DNA of 64,000 nt from JACKAQ01 sp965227145. GTDB taxonomy: Bacteria; Calditrichota; Calditrichia; RBG-13-44-9; J075. The stretch lies in contig OZ245730.1 in assembly GCA_965227145.1 (NCBI GenBank), positions 4,960,001 to 5,024,000 on the forward strand. The letters are read 5' to 3'. This document shows positions 26,058 to 35,412 of this stretch, piece after piece (position 1 is the first letter of the stretch; each line of letters begins with the position of its first letter). The notes below the pieces were generated by a model, which saw only the letters and a program-made list of their open reading frames with translations, ran no database searches and had not been told where the DNA came from. Made by a program: the position numbers and the translations under genes.

Positions 26058-26150
26058 GAGATTCCTGCCTTCGCTCCGAAGGCGCTCATTCGGAGCAGGA
26101 ATGACAAAAACCATTTTTTTTCTGTCACCCCTGCGAAGGCAGGGATCTCC
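26058..26150. repeat. Pair of REP-like palindromes (family A), inverted to each other
   Basis: GGAGATTCCTGCC...GCAGGAATGACA (26058-26106) carries an extra inner hairpin (CTCCGAAGGCGCTCATTCGGAG). TGTCACCCCTGCGAAGGCAGGGATCTCC-like sequence (26123-26150) is a second copy in the other orientation. They lie between the EamA and amidohydrolase genes and could separate the two halves of the operon. Confidence 0.75.
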
Positions 26151-26259
26151 AGATCCATTTCCACACAGTTACTTTCAGCCCGTCAGTCGTATTAAATATT
26201 ATCATTAATCCACAATCCGGAACTTGTGCTGAGCCCCGATTTCGGGAAAGCGTCCGGAA

Positions 26260-27132
26260 TCACTCTTCCTCAATTGCCATCAAAAATGCGGACAGCACCG
26301 CCAGCACCATTCCGCAAAGGATGATCCAGTGCGGCATATGCTGGTAAATGATGAGCGATAAAATGATCGTGATTACCGGTGCGCCGGCGTTGGTGAGCGG
26401 GCTGACGATCATCGCTTTTCCGTAGCGGAACGCGTAAACGATGCACAGCGCGCCAACCGCGTTGAGCGTCTGGATGAGATAGGTTAAGCCCGGACCGCTG
26501 AATCCCCAGTTGATTTCCTGCGAAAAATCGGTCATCCACAGCGCAAAGGGAATCAGCAGCAAACCCGTGACGGTCATGTAAAAAAAGATGCTTTCTGCTT
26601 TCATCGTTTCGTTGGCAAATTTCATGACATACGCCTGAATGCCCCATGCCAGAAATACCAGCAGCGCCAAAATCACCCACAGCGATGTGCCGGTTTGCCC
26701 GTCCGCCGGTTCGGAATAGGACAGCAGCGGAATGGCGACCAGCGCCAGCAAAATGCCGATCCAGCCGCGCGAGCTGGCGCGTTCTTTCAGAAACAGATAC
26801 GACAACAAAATTGTCACCACCGGCGACAGCGAAATGATCGGAAACAGCAAATACGCCGGGCTGATGCGAATGGCTTCGAACAGCACCAACTGCCCGCCGG
26901 CACCCAAAAAGCCGATCGCGCTGCCGAGCAAAATCGCGCGGCTGTTGCGTTCCAGTTGCCAGTCGATATTTTTCAGCGCAACCAGCATCGGCGGAATCAT
27001 GGTGAGCGCCCAAACAGCGTAACCGAGCGTTGCCGGAAATCCGCCCTTTTCGGGAATTTCGATGATCGCACCCCAAATTCCCCAAAACAGGGTGGTGGTC
27101 AGCGCATAAAAAAGCCAGTATCTGTTTTTCAC
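26260..27132 (-). CDS. EamA/DMT-family transporter
   Basis: This 290-aa protein has ten predicted spans in two EamA repeats (about 5-135 and 150-287). Conserved features include SLSPVVTILLSYLFLKERASS and SPLTNAGAPVITIILSLIIY. The family exports or imports small metabolites. Here it overlaps gatZ by four bases and is fixed in a sugar catabolic operon, so it is likely a sugar or amino-sugar permease. The substrate is not shown by sequence. Confidence 0.85.
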   Translation of the reverse strand: MKNRYWLFYALTTTLFWGIWGAIIEIPEKGGFPATLGYAVWALTMIPPMLVALKNIDWQLERNSRAILLGSAIGFLGAGGQLVLFEAIRISPAYLLFPIISLSPVVTILLSYLFLKERASSRGWIGILLALVAIPLLSYSEPADGQTGTSLWVILALLVFLAWGIQAYVMKFANETMKAESIFFYMTVTGLLLIPFALWMTDFSQEINWGFSGPGLTYLIQTLNAVGALCIVYAFRYGKAMIVSPLTNAGAPVITIILSLIIYQHMPHWIILCGMVLAVLSAFLMAIEEE

Positions 27133-28472
27133 AAGATTTCTCCTCTGTTGACATGTGTTACAATCGCAGTTCCGTTGGCGGCGGCCGTTGCGAAAGCGTA
27201 AATTTCTGTAACCTGCATAATTTTATCAATAATGATATCAACCGGTGAATTGGGAATGCGCTGCTCGCGCAGATGCCGGTATTGCGTCGGCAAAAACTGG
27301 CTGATCAGCGTGAGCGGCAGCGGATGGCTGGTGAGATTTGCGATCAATTGACCGATCGCTTGCTGAACTTCCGGCATTGGCCAATAATAGCGAATCCGGT
27401 CGGAATAGCTGAACATCAGCGCGTATTCGATTGCCGCATCGCTGCCGTGATAATGATGTTGCCAATATTTGGGCTGATGGCGCATCACGCCGTTCAGCAC
27501 TTCCCGAAGCCCGGAAAGCTGCACGGATTTGCTGCCGGAAAGCCATTGCTGCTCCATCATTTCCAGCGCAAAAAGGGCTTCGCGCATCGCAAAAGTGAGC
27601 CACGGACCCACTTTCAAAATGGCGAAATGATCCTCCACCAGTTCCCGCAAATTCGCCCGCAATTGGTAATCGGTGGAGTGCGCCTCAAAAACCAGCCCCG
27701 GATATTGTTCGATCAGCGCGGATAGTTCCGCCGCTTTGGCGCGGTGATAATCCACTACCGTGTCGTCGCCAAACTCGACGCCGGGCTGCACCACAACGCC
27801 GATCACCCGTTGCCAGGCATCGTGCAAATTGCGCGCATAAAACGCTTTTTGAGTGATTTCGATGGTCGCGCGGGCATTTTGGGGCGTGGTGATCGCCAGA
27901 TCGCTGAGCGCTTCCTGCGCACCGCCGGGAATCGGCACTTCAGTCCCGATGATGTAAACGGGCGGTAAATCCCCCGCAGCGGCTTCGCGAAAGGCTTTTT
28001 CGCTGATCTCGCACAATTCTGCGGCACGTTCCGCAACAGTTTCCGGCGCCAGCGGCGAATGCGCACCGCCGGGATCGTCCGCACAGCGCATGCTCGTATC
28101 GAGATGTATTTTCCGGTAACCGGCCGCCACGTATGCGGCAATCTGGTCGCGCGCTTTGCCCATCGCAGATACGGCGGGCTCACGCTGCCAAACGTTCGGA
28201 CCGAGGTGATCGCCGCCAAAAATCAGGCGATCGGCGGGCAAATTTTCGGAGCGGGCGATTTCGCGAACCATCGCGACAAATTGCGCGGGCGTTTGCCCGG
28301 TGTAACCGCCAAACTGGTCCACCTGGTTCGAGGTCGATTCGATGAGCAAAGGGCTGTTGTCCCGCAACGCCTGGCGCATCGCGGCGCGCAGCACAAACGG
28401 GTGTGACGAGCAAATCGAATAAATCCCGACGGCTTTGCCCATTTTATGGTGATGGAGAATTTCCCGGATCAT
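27129..28472 (-). CDS. gatZ: GatZ/KbaZ-like D-tagatose-1,6-bisphosphate aldolase subunit
   Basis: This 447-aa protein matches the length of GatZ/KbaZ/AgaZ. The N-terminus (GIYSICSSHPFVLRAAMRQA) and the segments LIESTSNQVDQFGGYTG, FGGDHLGPNVWQ, KIHLDTSMRCADDP and VFEAHSTDYQ are family features. In enterobacteria this subunit stabilises the catalytic GatY/KbaY. No GatY gene is in the window, so either it lies elsewhere or this GatZ cleaves tagatose 1,6-bisphosphate itself. The start follows GAGGTCTGAAA. It sits between a PfkB kinase and EamA in a tight operon. Confidence 0.9.
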   Translation of the reverse strand: MIREILHHHKMGKAVGIYSICSSHPFVLRAAMRQALRDNSPLLIESTSNQVDQFGGYTGQTPAQFVAMVREIARSENLPADRLIFGGDHLGPNVWQREPAVSAMGKARDQIAAYVAAGYRKIHLDTSMRCADDPGGAHSPLAPETVAERAAELCEISEKAFREAAAGDLPPVYIIGTEVPIPGGAQEALSDLAITTPQNARATIEITQKAFYARNLHDAWQRVIGVVVQPGVEFGDDTVVDYHRAKAAELSALIEQYPGLVFEAHSTDYQLRANLRELVEDHFAILKVGPWLTFAMREALFALEMMEQQWLSGSKSVQLSGLREVLNGVMRHQPKYWQHHYHGSDAAIEYALMFSYSDRIRYYWPMPEVQQAIGQLIANLTSHPLPLTLISQFLPTQYRHLREQRIPNSPVDIIIDKIMQVTEIYAFATAAANGTAIVTHVNRGEIL

Positions 28473-28481
28473 TTTCAGACC

Positions 28482-29414
28482 TCACCCAATTAGCGATTTC
28501 AATTTTTTGGCGAGCGCATCGCGATCTGCAAATGCACCGGTGCCGCCCATTTCCGTCACCGCAACTGCGCCGCAGGCGTTGCCAAATTTCAGGCAGGATG
28601 CCCAGTCATCGCCGTTCAGATAGCGATACAGGAATCCGGCGTTGAAGCTGTCGCCCGCGCCGGTGGTTTCCACAGATTCGACGGAAAATCCGGGATGGGC
28701 AAAGCGATTCCCGAACGCCCGGACGGTTGCACCGTCTTTCCCGAGCTTTACCGCCAGCACTTTTACGGATGCCGGAAACGCTTCAATGGCTTCTGCAACC
28801 GTTTGTTTTTTCGCGATTTGCAGCAACTCGTCATCGTTCGGTAAAAAGATGTCCGTTTCCTTTAGTGCGGCGTGCAGATCATCGCCCCACTGTTCGTCCG
28901 GGTCCCAATTGGTGTCCAGCGAGGTGGACAATCCCAGCGCTTTTGCCCGCGCAAAAATCTTGTGCACATCTTTCCGCAACCCGGTTTGCAGGAAAAAACA
29001 GCCAACGTGCAGGTGTTTCGCCGTCGCGATATAATCCCACGGCAAATCATCGATGGTCAATTGGGTCATCGCGCCCAAATAGGTGAGCAGCGCTTTTTTG
29101 GGCGGATTGGCCAGCACAATGGTTGCGCCGGTTTTCAGGCTGTCATCGACGATGATTTGCGAGGTATCCACCCCGCCGGCCGCCAGCGCATCGATCATGT
29201 ATTTGCCAAATGTATCGTTCCCGGCTTTGCCGATAAACCCGACATTCGCGCCGATCGCGGAAAGGTTGTGCGCGGTAATCGCCGACGAGCTGCCCATCGC
29301 AAAGCGCATGTCTTCCGCCAGCTGTTCTTTTTCGTTTTCGGGCATTGGCACGCGCCACAATACCAGATCGATATTCAGTTCGCCAATGACCACAACATCC
29401 AGTTTTTTCTGCAT
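28482..29414 (-). CDS. PfkB-family sugar kinase, probable tagatose-6-phosphate-type kinase
   Basis: This 310-aa ribokinase-fold protein has an N-terminal VVVIGELNIDLVLWRVP, the GxGG-like MGSSSAITAHNLSA region and the C-terminal ETTGAGDSFNAGFLYRYL with the catalytic Asp. Operon position after the SIS isomerase and before gatZ makes tagatose-6-phosphate 1-kinase the best reading. A different sugar or sugar phosphate cannot be excluded. GAGGTAGC precedes the start. It differs clearly from the fructokinase-like protein at 18964. Confidence 0.85.
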   Translation of the reverse strand: MQKKLDVVVIGELNIDLVLWRVPMPENEKEQLAEDMRFAMGSSSAITAHNLSAIGANVGFIGKAGNDTFGKYMIDALAAGGVDTSQIIVDDSLKTGATIVLANPPKKALLTYLGAMTQLTIDDLPWDYIATAKHLHVGCFFLQTGLRKDVHKIFARAKALGLSTSLDTNWDPDEQWGDDLHAALKETDIFLPNDDELLQIAKKQTVAEAIEAFPASVKVLAVKLGKDGATVRAFGNRFAHPGFSVESVETTGAGDSFNAGFLYRYLNGDDWASCLKFGNACGAVAVTEMGGTGAFADRDALAKKLKSLIG

Positions 29415-29424
29415 TTTAGCTACC

Positions 29425-30492
29425 TCAAAGTTTTACAACTGCCGACAGGTTTTTGGGTTGATCGGGATTAATGCCGCTGGAAACGGCTTTGTAAAATCCG
29501 AGCAATTGCAGCACCGGAATATACAGGATTGGCAAATAATTCGGGCTAATCCTTTTGGGGACCGTGACCTCGTATTCCGCCTGCTGAACCGATGATAACC
29601 GGTTGGGTTTTATCACCAGAAATCTAGCGCCGAGTTTTTGAATATCCTCGATCATACGCACTTCGTAGGAATGGCTGTTCGGTGTGAGCAGCAGCGTGAC
29701 CAGCGTATTGCGGTTGGCGGTGGACATCGGGCCGTGGCGATATTCCAGCGAGTGAAAGCTTTGGGTGGACAAAATCGACATTTCCTGCACTTTCAGCGCG
29801 GCTTCGTTGGCGATGCCGTAACAGGGTCCCTGCCCCAAAAACACGAAATTTTTCAACTGCTGTTCTGCGCAAATTTCCCGGATCAGCGGTTCATTTTCGC
29901 TGATCATCTGGCTGCTGAGATCCGCAATTTCGTTCATTTCGCCAAAAAAAGCGTCGCGGTTATTGTACATTTCCGCGAGGCAAAGCACGCTGAGCAGCAT
30001 CGTGGAAAACGAGCCGGTCATCACCACGCTTTTCTCGGTCTGAAAAGGAAAGCTGATTTGGTACTCGCTGGCTTTCATCATTTCCGAATCCGCGCTGCAG
30101 GAAATGGCCAGCGTGGCGTGCGGCGTATTTTTCCGCACAAAATTGGTGGCTTCCACAATTTCGGTGGTCGTTCCGGAACGCGAGAGCGAAACGAGCATGT
30201 GTTTTTTCTCGCTGCTGAATACGTCGTCCGGATACATCAGAATTTCCGATGCCGGCACCGCACACGCTGGAATACCGGTGATGTTTTTGAACAACCAACT
30301 GGCGGTTTGCGCCAGATAATACGATGTGCCGCAGCCGGTAAATGTCCAGAAATGATCGCTGTGTTTTGCTACCAGACCGTGCAAAATTTCGCGACGGTGA
30401 TACAACTCGCCCAACGCCGATTTCCACCCGTCTTGCTGACGCAGAATTTCCTGATATGTGATTGGTTGTTCGTCGGGTTTAACGTTCATCAT
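29425..30492 (-). CDS. agaS: SIS-domain aminosugar isomerase/deaminase (AgaS-like)
   Basis: This 355-aa protein has two SIS domains as in GlmS/AgaS. SIS motifs FTGCGTSYYLAQTA, VSLSRSGTTTEIVEAT and the second-half FLGQGPCYGIANEAALKVQE with SFHSLEYRHGPMS are all present. AgaS turns galactosamine 6-phosphate into tagatose 6-phosphate plus ammonia, which fits the kinase and gatZ that follow. It lacks the glutaminase domain of GlmS. ATG 30492 is preferred over TTG 30495, with GGGAGA upstream. First gene of the operon, divergent from the DeoR regulator. Confidence 0.85.
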   Translation of the reverse strand: MMNVKPDEQPITYQEILRQQDGWKSALGELYHRREILHGLVAKHSDHFWTFTGCGTSYYLAQTASWLFKNITGIPACAVPASEILMYPDDVFSSEKKHMLVSLSRSGTTTEIVEATNFVRKNTPHATLAISCSADSEMMKASEYQISFPFQTEKSVVMTGSFSTMLLSVLCLAEMYNNRDAFFGEMNEIADLSSQMISENEPLIREICAEQQLKNFVFLGQGPCYGIANEAALKVQEMSILSTQSFHSLEYRHGPMSTANRNTLVTLLLTPNSHSYEVRMIEDIQKLGARFLVIKPNRLSSVQQAEYEVTVPKRISPNYLPILYIPVLQLLGFYKAVSSGINPDQPKNLSAVVKL

Positions 30493-30586
30493 CAATATCT
30501 CCCTGATTATTTCGCATGTTCGAAATATTGTAAAAATCGCTTATATTTAATGCTGTTCCGGGTTACGCAACAACCCCAATTTGTAT

Positions 30587-30615
30587 TTGACTTTCATCCG
30601 CTTTCATTTTATAAT
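30587..30615 (+). promoter_or_regulatory. Promoter of the DeoR-family regulator
   Basis: TTGACT (30587-30592), 17 bases and TATAAT (30610-30615) form a strong sigma-70-type promoter. CTTTCAT occurs twice 10 bases apart in the spacer, and the -10 lies inside TTTTATAATAAAA, a near-palindrome. Both are candidate operator features for the regulator. The divergent agaS promoter must lie in the same 153-base gap. Confidence 0.75.
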
Positions 30616-30645
30616 AAAACAAAAGTTTTTAGAAGGAGACACTTT

Positions 30646-31407
30646 GTGTTAGCAAAAGAAAGACAATCGAAAATCATTGATATGATGAACACAGACGGTC
30701 GCGTAACGGTTGATGAGCTTTCCCAGATTTTCGATGTTTCTACCGTAACCATCCGCAACGACCTCGACATTCTCAGCCGGAACGGTATGCTCCAGCGCAT
30801 TCACGGCGGTGCGGTGCGCAAAAAATTCAGCCATCTCGATCTGCCGATTTTTGAGAAACAAAAATATCACACGGAAGAAAAAGAGCAAATTGGCAAACGC
30901 GCCGCGGAACTGGTGGAAGATAACGAAACCATCATCATCGATTCCGGAACAACCACCCAGTTTGTTGCCAAACACCTTGCCAACAAAAAAAATATTACGG
31001 TAATCACTCACGCCATTAACATTGCTTATGAACTGGCGCCGTATCCGCAAATCGAAGTGATTTTGACCGGCGGCGTGTTGCGCAACAATTCCTACTCGCT
31101 GGTGGGTCCGCATGCGGAGGAGTTTATCAAAACGTTTTACGTTCATAAATTTTTCCTGGGACTCGACGGATTTGATCTCGCTTTCGGGATTTCCACCCAA
31201 AATGTGATGGAAGCCAAACTGAACGCCCTGATGGCTCAAAATGCCCAGCGGGTGATCGCCGTTTGCGATTCTTCCAAATTTCATCGCCGGGGCTTCGCCC
31301 AGATTATTGCGGCAGATAAACTGCACGCGATCGTTACCGATAAAAAAGTGCCCGATGACATTCGCCAATGGGCGGCAAAAAACCAGATTGAATTGCTAAT
31401 CGCTTGA
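30646..31407 (+). CDS. DeoR-family transcriptional regulator of the sugar operon
   Basis: This 253-aa protein has an N-terminal DeoR winged helix (about 1-60: VTVDELSQIFDVSTVTIRND, then LDILSRNGMLQRIHGGAV) and a C-terminal sugar-phosphate sensor of the DeoRC type (IIDSGTTTQFVAKHL, ILTGGVLRNNSYSLVGP, KFFLGLDGFD). GTG 30646 is the start, because AGAAGGAGA lies seven bases upstream and the open frame further upstream is only antisense to agaS. By position it represses the divergent agaS-pfkB-gatZ operon in response to a sugar phosphate, as AgaR does. Confidence 0.92.
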   Translation: MLAKERQSKIIDMMNTDGRVTVDELSQIFDVSTVTIRNDLDILSRNGMLQRIHGGAVRKKFSHLDLPIFEKQKYHTEEKEQIGKRAAELVEDNETIIIDSGTTTQFVAKHLANKKNITVITHAINIAYELAPYPQIEVILTGGVLRNNSYSLVGPHAEEFIKTFYVHKFFLGLDGFDLAFGISTQNVMEAKLNALMAQNAQRVIAVCDSSKFHRRGFAQIIAADKLHAIVTDKKVPDDIRQWAAKNQIELLIA

Positions 31408-32092
31408 AAAACAGATCACGCTATTCCGTGAAATACATAGCAAACGATAAAAGCTTTCAGCTAAACAGCGCCCTCAACCTCCTACCCAATTGATCAAAAT
31501 CCGGGATTTTGATTGCTGTGTTGCCATTGTTTTGGAGAAATGCTACAATCAATGAAAAAAGTCACATTTTTTGAGCATTCACTAACGCCGGGAGCAGTCA
31601 CATGCAGCGTAATTGTGGAAATAATTGGTATCATTCACCACTTCCCGACCGAACTTATTACGATCAATGGCTACTTACTCGATCAACGCATCAGATAGAA
31701 ATCCGTTAATTACTCGAGACAATTCGAATGACTTGGTTCCAAACTCAATAAAAGCATGTTGTCATCCGGTAACCGGATAAACTAAAAGAATATGCTTTTA
31801 TGTAGGTTGATTGTTCACATCCAATTGCCGTGTGCATAATCAGGGGAAACGATTTATCCGTGCGATGTTCAGTGCGCGCAAAATATTTTCTTTTACTTTC
31901 GTTTTTAATTTACCAGAAATAAAAAAAAAGTCAAACTGTTTTTCGATATTTTCAAAAAAACGCAAAAAGCCAACGAATCCGATATTTATTTATCCAATTT
32001 CCGTGTTATAATATTACTCGAGTGCAATTTCATTAAAAAACCCAAACCACCGGGCAGTGTTTTGAGCAAAATTCGGTACAGCCATTAATATA
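31408..32092. other. AT-rich intergenic region, no gene seen
   Basis: About 685 bases separate the DeoR gene from the next promoter. The short open frames at 31513-31698 and 31811-32011 lack ribosome binding sites and family features. The one notable structure is a nested inverted repeat at 31749-31800. Confidence 0.5.
31749..31800. repeat. Nested inverted repeat
   Basis: Outer arms TAAAAGCAT (31749-31757) and ATGCTTTTA (31792-31800) are perfect. Inside lies ATCCGGT-A-ACCGGAT (31764-31778), also perfect. The whole could form a cruciform in DNA or a two-stem RNA. No U-run follows, so it is not a normal terminator. Confidence 0.65.
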
Positions 32093-32121
32093 TTGACTTG
32101 TTTTTTCTTTTTTTTTATCTT
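32093..32121 (+). promoter_or_regulatory. Promoter of the DUF4832 gene
   Basis: TTGACT (32093-32098), 17 bases of mainly T, and TATCTT (32116-32121). This predicts a leader of about 115 bases before the start at 32245. Confidence 0.6.
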
Positions 32122-32244
32122 GACCTGAAATGTTTCGCAGGAATGCAACTGACCGACATCAACCCGGATTGCGCGATCAACATGCCGTTTCTTCTATAAA
32201 ATTTATGGACACAATTCTTTTTCAATCGCAAGCGGAGAGAATCG

Positions 32245-33945
32245 ATGCAAAAATTTTCCAATATCTTGTTTTTCGTATTCTTGCTTTTGCTTTCGAATAG
32301 CTTGTTTGCACAACAATATGTGACCGTTGCGTACGACAGCACCGGAGCAGATTTCCCAAATCCGGAACGGGGATTATACCCGTATCGCGAAGCACCGCTG
32401 ACGCTATCTTACGTGCAGGGGCTTCGTGCGCAAAACATCACCACCATCTGGCGATTGTATAATATCGGTGCATATCGCAACGGGCCGCTGTCCGCCACGT
32501 TTTTGCAGCAGGTAGAAAACGATTTGAATGTTGCGCGGGAAGGCGGCGCGAAGCTGATTTTACGCTATCGTTACACGGTGTCGCAAACCGGCGAAGACGC
32601 ACCGCTGGACACTATTTTGATGCACATTGACCAGCTTGCGCCGGTTTGGCAGGCGAATTACGATGTTATCAATTATATAGAAGCCGGATTTATCGGCGCA
32701 TGGGGCGAGTGGTATTATTCCTCTAACGGATTGAACAACACCAACGATCGCCGCACGGTGCTGTATGCGATTCTGGATGCCGTGCCAACCGAACGCAGCG
32801 TTGTGATCCGCACGCCGGAATACAAAAAGCACATTTACCAAACCACCGTGCCGCTTTCCCCGGACGACGCGTTCGACGGCTCCAACCGCGCCCGAACCGG
32901 CGCACACAACGATTGTTTTTTGGCCAGCGCGGACGATTACGGCACTTACGAAAATATCGAAGCGGACAAAACTTATCTCAATCTCGATAACCGGTATGTG
33001 CCGCAGGGCGGCGAAACCTGCAATCCGGGCACATTTGCCCATTGCACCAACGCATTGGCAGATCTGGCGCGGATGCGCTGGTCCGGTTTAAATAAAGATT
33101 ACCACACGGCAGTTTTACAACGATTTATCGCCGAAGGCTGCATGGGCGAAATCAAACAGCGGCTCGGCTACCGTTTCCGGCTACTCGCTGCCACATTACC
33201 GGACAGCCTGCAACCCGGCAGCGAGTTCCGGCTCAATTTCAGTTTGGTGAATGATGGCTGGGCGAGTCCATTTAATCCCCGGCTTGTGGAGGTGATGCTC
33301 CGCAACGCGCAGGACAGCACCACCTATTTTCTGGAAACGAGCGAAGACCCGCGTTTCTGGCTCGGCAGCGATACGGTTGCCACGGAAATTATTGGTGGCA
33401 TTCCCGCCAATCTCCCCGCCGGACGATACGAAATTATGCTAAACCTGCCCGATCCCGTGCCGCAGCTCAAGCGGCGCAATGTGTTCGCCATCCGGTTGGC
33501 AAACCTGAACACCTGGGACGAAACCACCGGCTACAATTCGCTGCTGCACGATCTGGTTGTGGATCCGGCAGCCGGCGGAACACCGTACTCCGGCAGCGCA
33601 TTTTTCGACATTCTCGATACGACAACGGGCATCGAACCGCGCGAACGCAACTTGCCGGACACCCACATTCTGGAAGGCAATTATCCCAATCCGTTTAACC
33701 CGTCCACCACTATCCGGCTGAATATTTTACCGGCGTATTCTATTGATCCTGTTGAACTTACGATTTTCGACATCACCGGAAAACGCGTCAAAACGTTGCT
33801 CGATCGCACGCTTGCGCCAGGCGTTCACGAAATGGAATGGGACGGCAGCAATCACAGCGGATCGCCGGTGAACAGCGGTGTTTACATCCTCCGGCTGAAA
33901 TCCAGCTCTCATTTCGAAACGCTGAAAATTCATTTCGTTCGTTAG
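32245..33945 (+). CDS. Secreted DUF4874/DUF4832 protein with C-terminal sorting domain
   Basis: This 566-aa protein has a signal peptide (MQKFSNILFFVFLLLLSNSLFA). A TIM-barrel-like N-terminal part (about 28-300) has FPNPERGLYPY and FIGAWGEWYYSSNG, the latter like acid-residue loops of clan-A glycosidases. A beta-sandwich region follows (about 310-460, DUF4832). The tail NYPNPFNPSTTI plus FDITGKRVKTL and GVYILRL is the FCB-type secretion/anchoring domain. GGAGAG precedes the ATG. Glycosidase activity is inferred from fold-like motifs and from its neighbour, the GH109 gene. Confidence 0.8.
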   Translation: MQKFSNILFFVFLLLLSNSLFAQQYVTVAYDSTGADFPNPERGLYPYREAPLTLSYVQGLRAQNITTIWRLYNIGAYRNGPLSATFLQQVENDLNVAREGGAKLILRYRYTVSQTGEDAPLDTILMHIDQLAPVWQANYDVINYIEAGFIGAWGEWYYSSNGLNNTNDRRTVLYAILDAVPTERSVVIRTPEYKKHIYQTTVPLSPDDAFDGSNRARTGAHNDCFLASADDYGTYENIEADKTYLNLDNRYVPQGGETCNPGTFAHCTNALADLARMRWSGLNKDYHTAVLQRFIAEGCMGEIKQRLGYRFRLLAATLPDSLQPGSEFRLNFSLVNDGWASPFNPRLVEVMLRNAQDSTTYFLETSEDPRFWLGSDTVATEIIGGIPANLPAGRYEIMLNLPDPVPQLKRRNVFAIRLANLNTWDETTGYNSLLHDLVVDPAAGGTPYSGSAFFDILDTTTGIEPRERNLPDTHILEGNYPNPFNPSTTIRLNILPAYSIDPVELTIFDITGKRVKTLLDRTLAPGVHEMEWDGSNHSGSPVNSGVYILRLKSSSHFETLKIHFVR

Positions 33946-34032
33946 ATTTTTTGGATCCGCACAGAAAACGTATTTTATTTTCGCGACAAAACTGTAAATT
34001 TGAACAATCTGCAACTAAAAAATGAGGACCGC

Positions 34033-35364
34033 ATGAAACCGTATAGCAGACGCGAATTTATCAAAACCGGGGCAGTGGCTGCGGCAGGCCTTTCTGTAAT
34101 GCCGAACATTTTATTGGGCAACGATGACCGGAAAGTCCGGCTGGGCTTTGTGGGTGTGGGGCTGCGCGGCAGCGGCTTGCTGGGGCTTGCCGCACGGCGG
34201 AAGGATACGATCATCAACGCCATTTGCGACATCAATCCGGAAGCGACCCAAAACGCCGCCAAAATTTTACAGGAGCATGGCAAAAGCGCCAAAGAATATT
34301 ACAACGGTGAGGAAGATTACAAAAAACTGGTAGCACGGGACGATTTGGACGCGGTGATCATCGCGACGCCGTGGGTGTGGCACACACCGATGGCCGTTGC
34401 CGCCATGCGCGCCGGAAAATACGCCGGTGTGGAAGTGCCTGCCGCGCTCACGCTCGAGGAATGCTGGGATCTGGTGAACGCATCCGAAGAAACCGGCATG
34501 CCCTGCATGATGCTGGAAAATGTTTGCTATCGCCGCGATGTGATGGCCGTGCTCAACATGGTTCGCCAAAATATGTTCGGCGAATTGCTGCACTGCCAGT
34601 GCGGGTATCAGCACGATTTGCGCCATGTGAAATTTGAGCCGGGCGTGGAATTCGGCGAAAAAGGCATCAATGAAGCGCACTGGCGCACCGAACATTCCGT
34701 CAAACGCAACGGCGATTTGTATCCCACCCACGGCGCGGGACCCATCGGGAAAATGCTGGATATCAACACCGGTAATCGCTTTTTGGCGATCAGCTCGATG
34801 GCCACTAAATCGCGGGGATTGCACAATTATATTGTTGAAAAAGGCGGTGCGGATCATCCCAATGCCAAAGTGCAGTTCGCGCTGGGCGATATCGTTACAT
34901 CGATGATCAAATGCGCCAACGGCGAAACTGTGGTGGTCAGCCACGATACCAACCTGCCGCGTCCCTATTCGCTGATGTTCCGTGTGCAGGGCACCCGCGG
35001 TTTGTGGATGGACGATAATGATTCTATTTACATCGAAGGCGTGAGCGAAAAGCCGCACAAATGGGACAAATTTAAGGATTATCAGAAAAAATTCGACCAT
35101 CCACTCTGGAAAAAGTATGAAAAAGACGCCGAAGGCGCCGGACACGGCGGGATGGATTATTTTGTAATCAACGCATTTGTGGAAGCCGCAAAACGCAAAG
35201 TGCCGACCACGCAAGACGTGTACGACGCAGCCGCGATCAGCGCGATTGTCGAACTTTCCGAACGCTCCGTATCGTTGGGCGGCGCCCCGCAGGAATTCCC
35301 GGATTTCACCGGCGGGCGCTGGATTCGCCGGAAAAATGTTTACAAATTCAACGATGAATATTGA
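34033..35364 (+). CDS. GH109-type alpha-N-acetylgalactosaminidase (Gfo/Idh/MocA fold)
   Basis: This 443-aa protein begins with a Tat signal (SRREFIKTG, twin Arg at 6-7). A Rossmann NAD-binding domain follows (GFVGVGLRGSGLLGL, 38-52), then DAVIIATPWVWHTPMAVAAM, LENVCYRRDVMAVLNMV and NGDLYPTHGAGP with Y230 and H233. That last motif, the length and overall pattern match GH109, which cleaves alpha-GalNAc by an NAD-dependent redox mechanism. The ATG at 34033 follows GAGGACC. It is exported folded with its cofactor. The context of aminosugar genes supports the call. Confidence 0.88.
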   Translation: MKPYSRREFIKTGAVAAAGLSVMPNILLGNDDRKVRLGFVGVGLRGSGLLGLAARRKDTIINAICDINPEATQNAAKILQEHGKSAKEYYNGEEDYKKLVARDDLDAVIIATPWVWHTPMAVAAMRAGKYAGVEVPAALTLEECWDLVNASEETGMPCMMLENVCYRRDVMAVLNMVRQNMFGELLHCQCGYQHDLRHVKFEPGVEFGEKGINEAHWRTEHSVKRNGDLYPTHGAGPIGKMLDINTGNRFLAISSMATKSRGLHNYIVEKGGADHPNAKVQFALGDIVTSMIKCANGETVVVSHDTNLPRPYSLMFRVQGTRGLWMDDNDSIYIEGVSEKPHKWDKFKDYQKKFDHPLWKKYEKDAEGAGHGGMDYFVINAFVEAAKRKVPTTQDVYDAAAISAIVELSERSVSLGGAPQEFPDFTGGRWIRRKNVYKFNDEY

Positions 35365-35412
35365 TTAACGCAAGGACACGGCGATGACGTGTCCAAAAAT
35401 TCAAAGCATTAT

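Noticed and set aside
29638..30645. Long in-frame extension upstream of the DeoR gene on the plus strand
   Set aside because: It is antisense to agaS, has no ribosome binding site, and the GTG at 30646 has an ideal one plus a consensus promoter just before it.
31513..32011. Two short plus-strand frames
   Set aside because: No ribosome binding sites and random-looking composition in an AT-rich gap.
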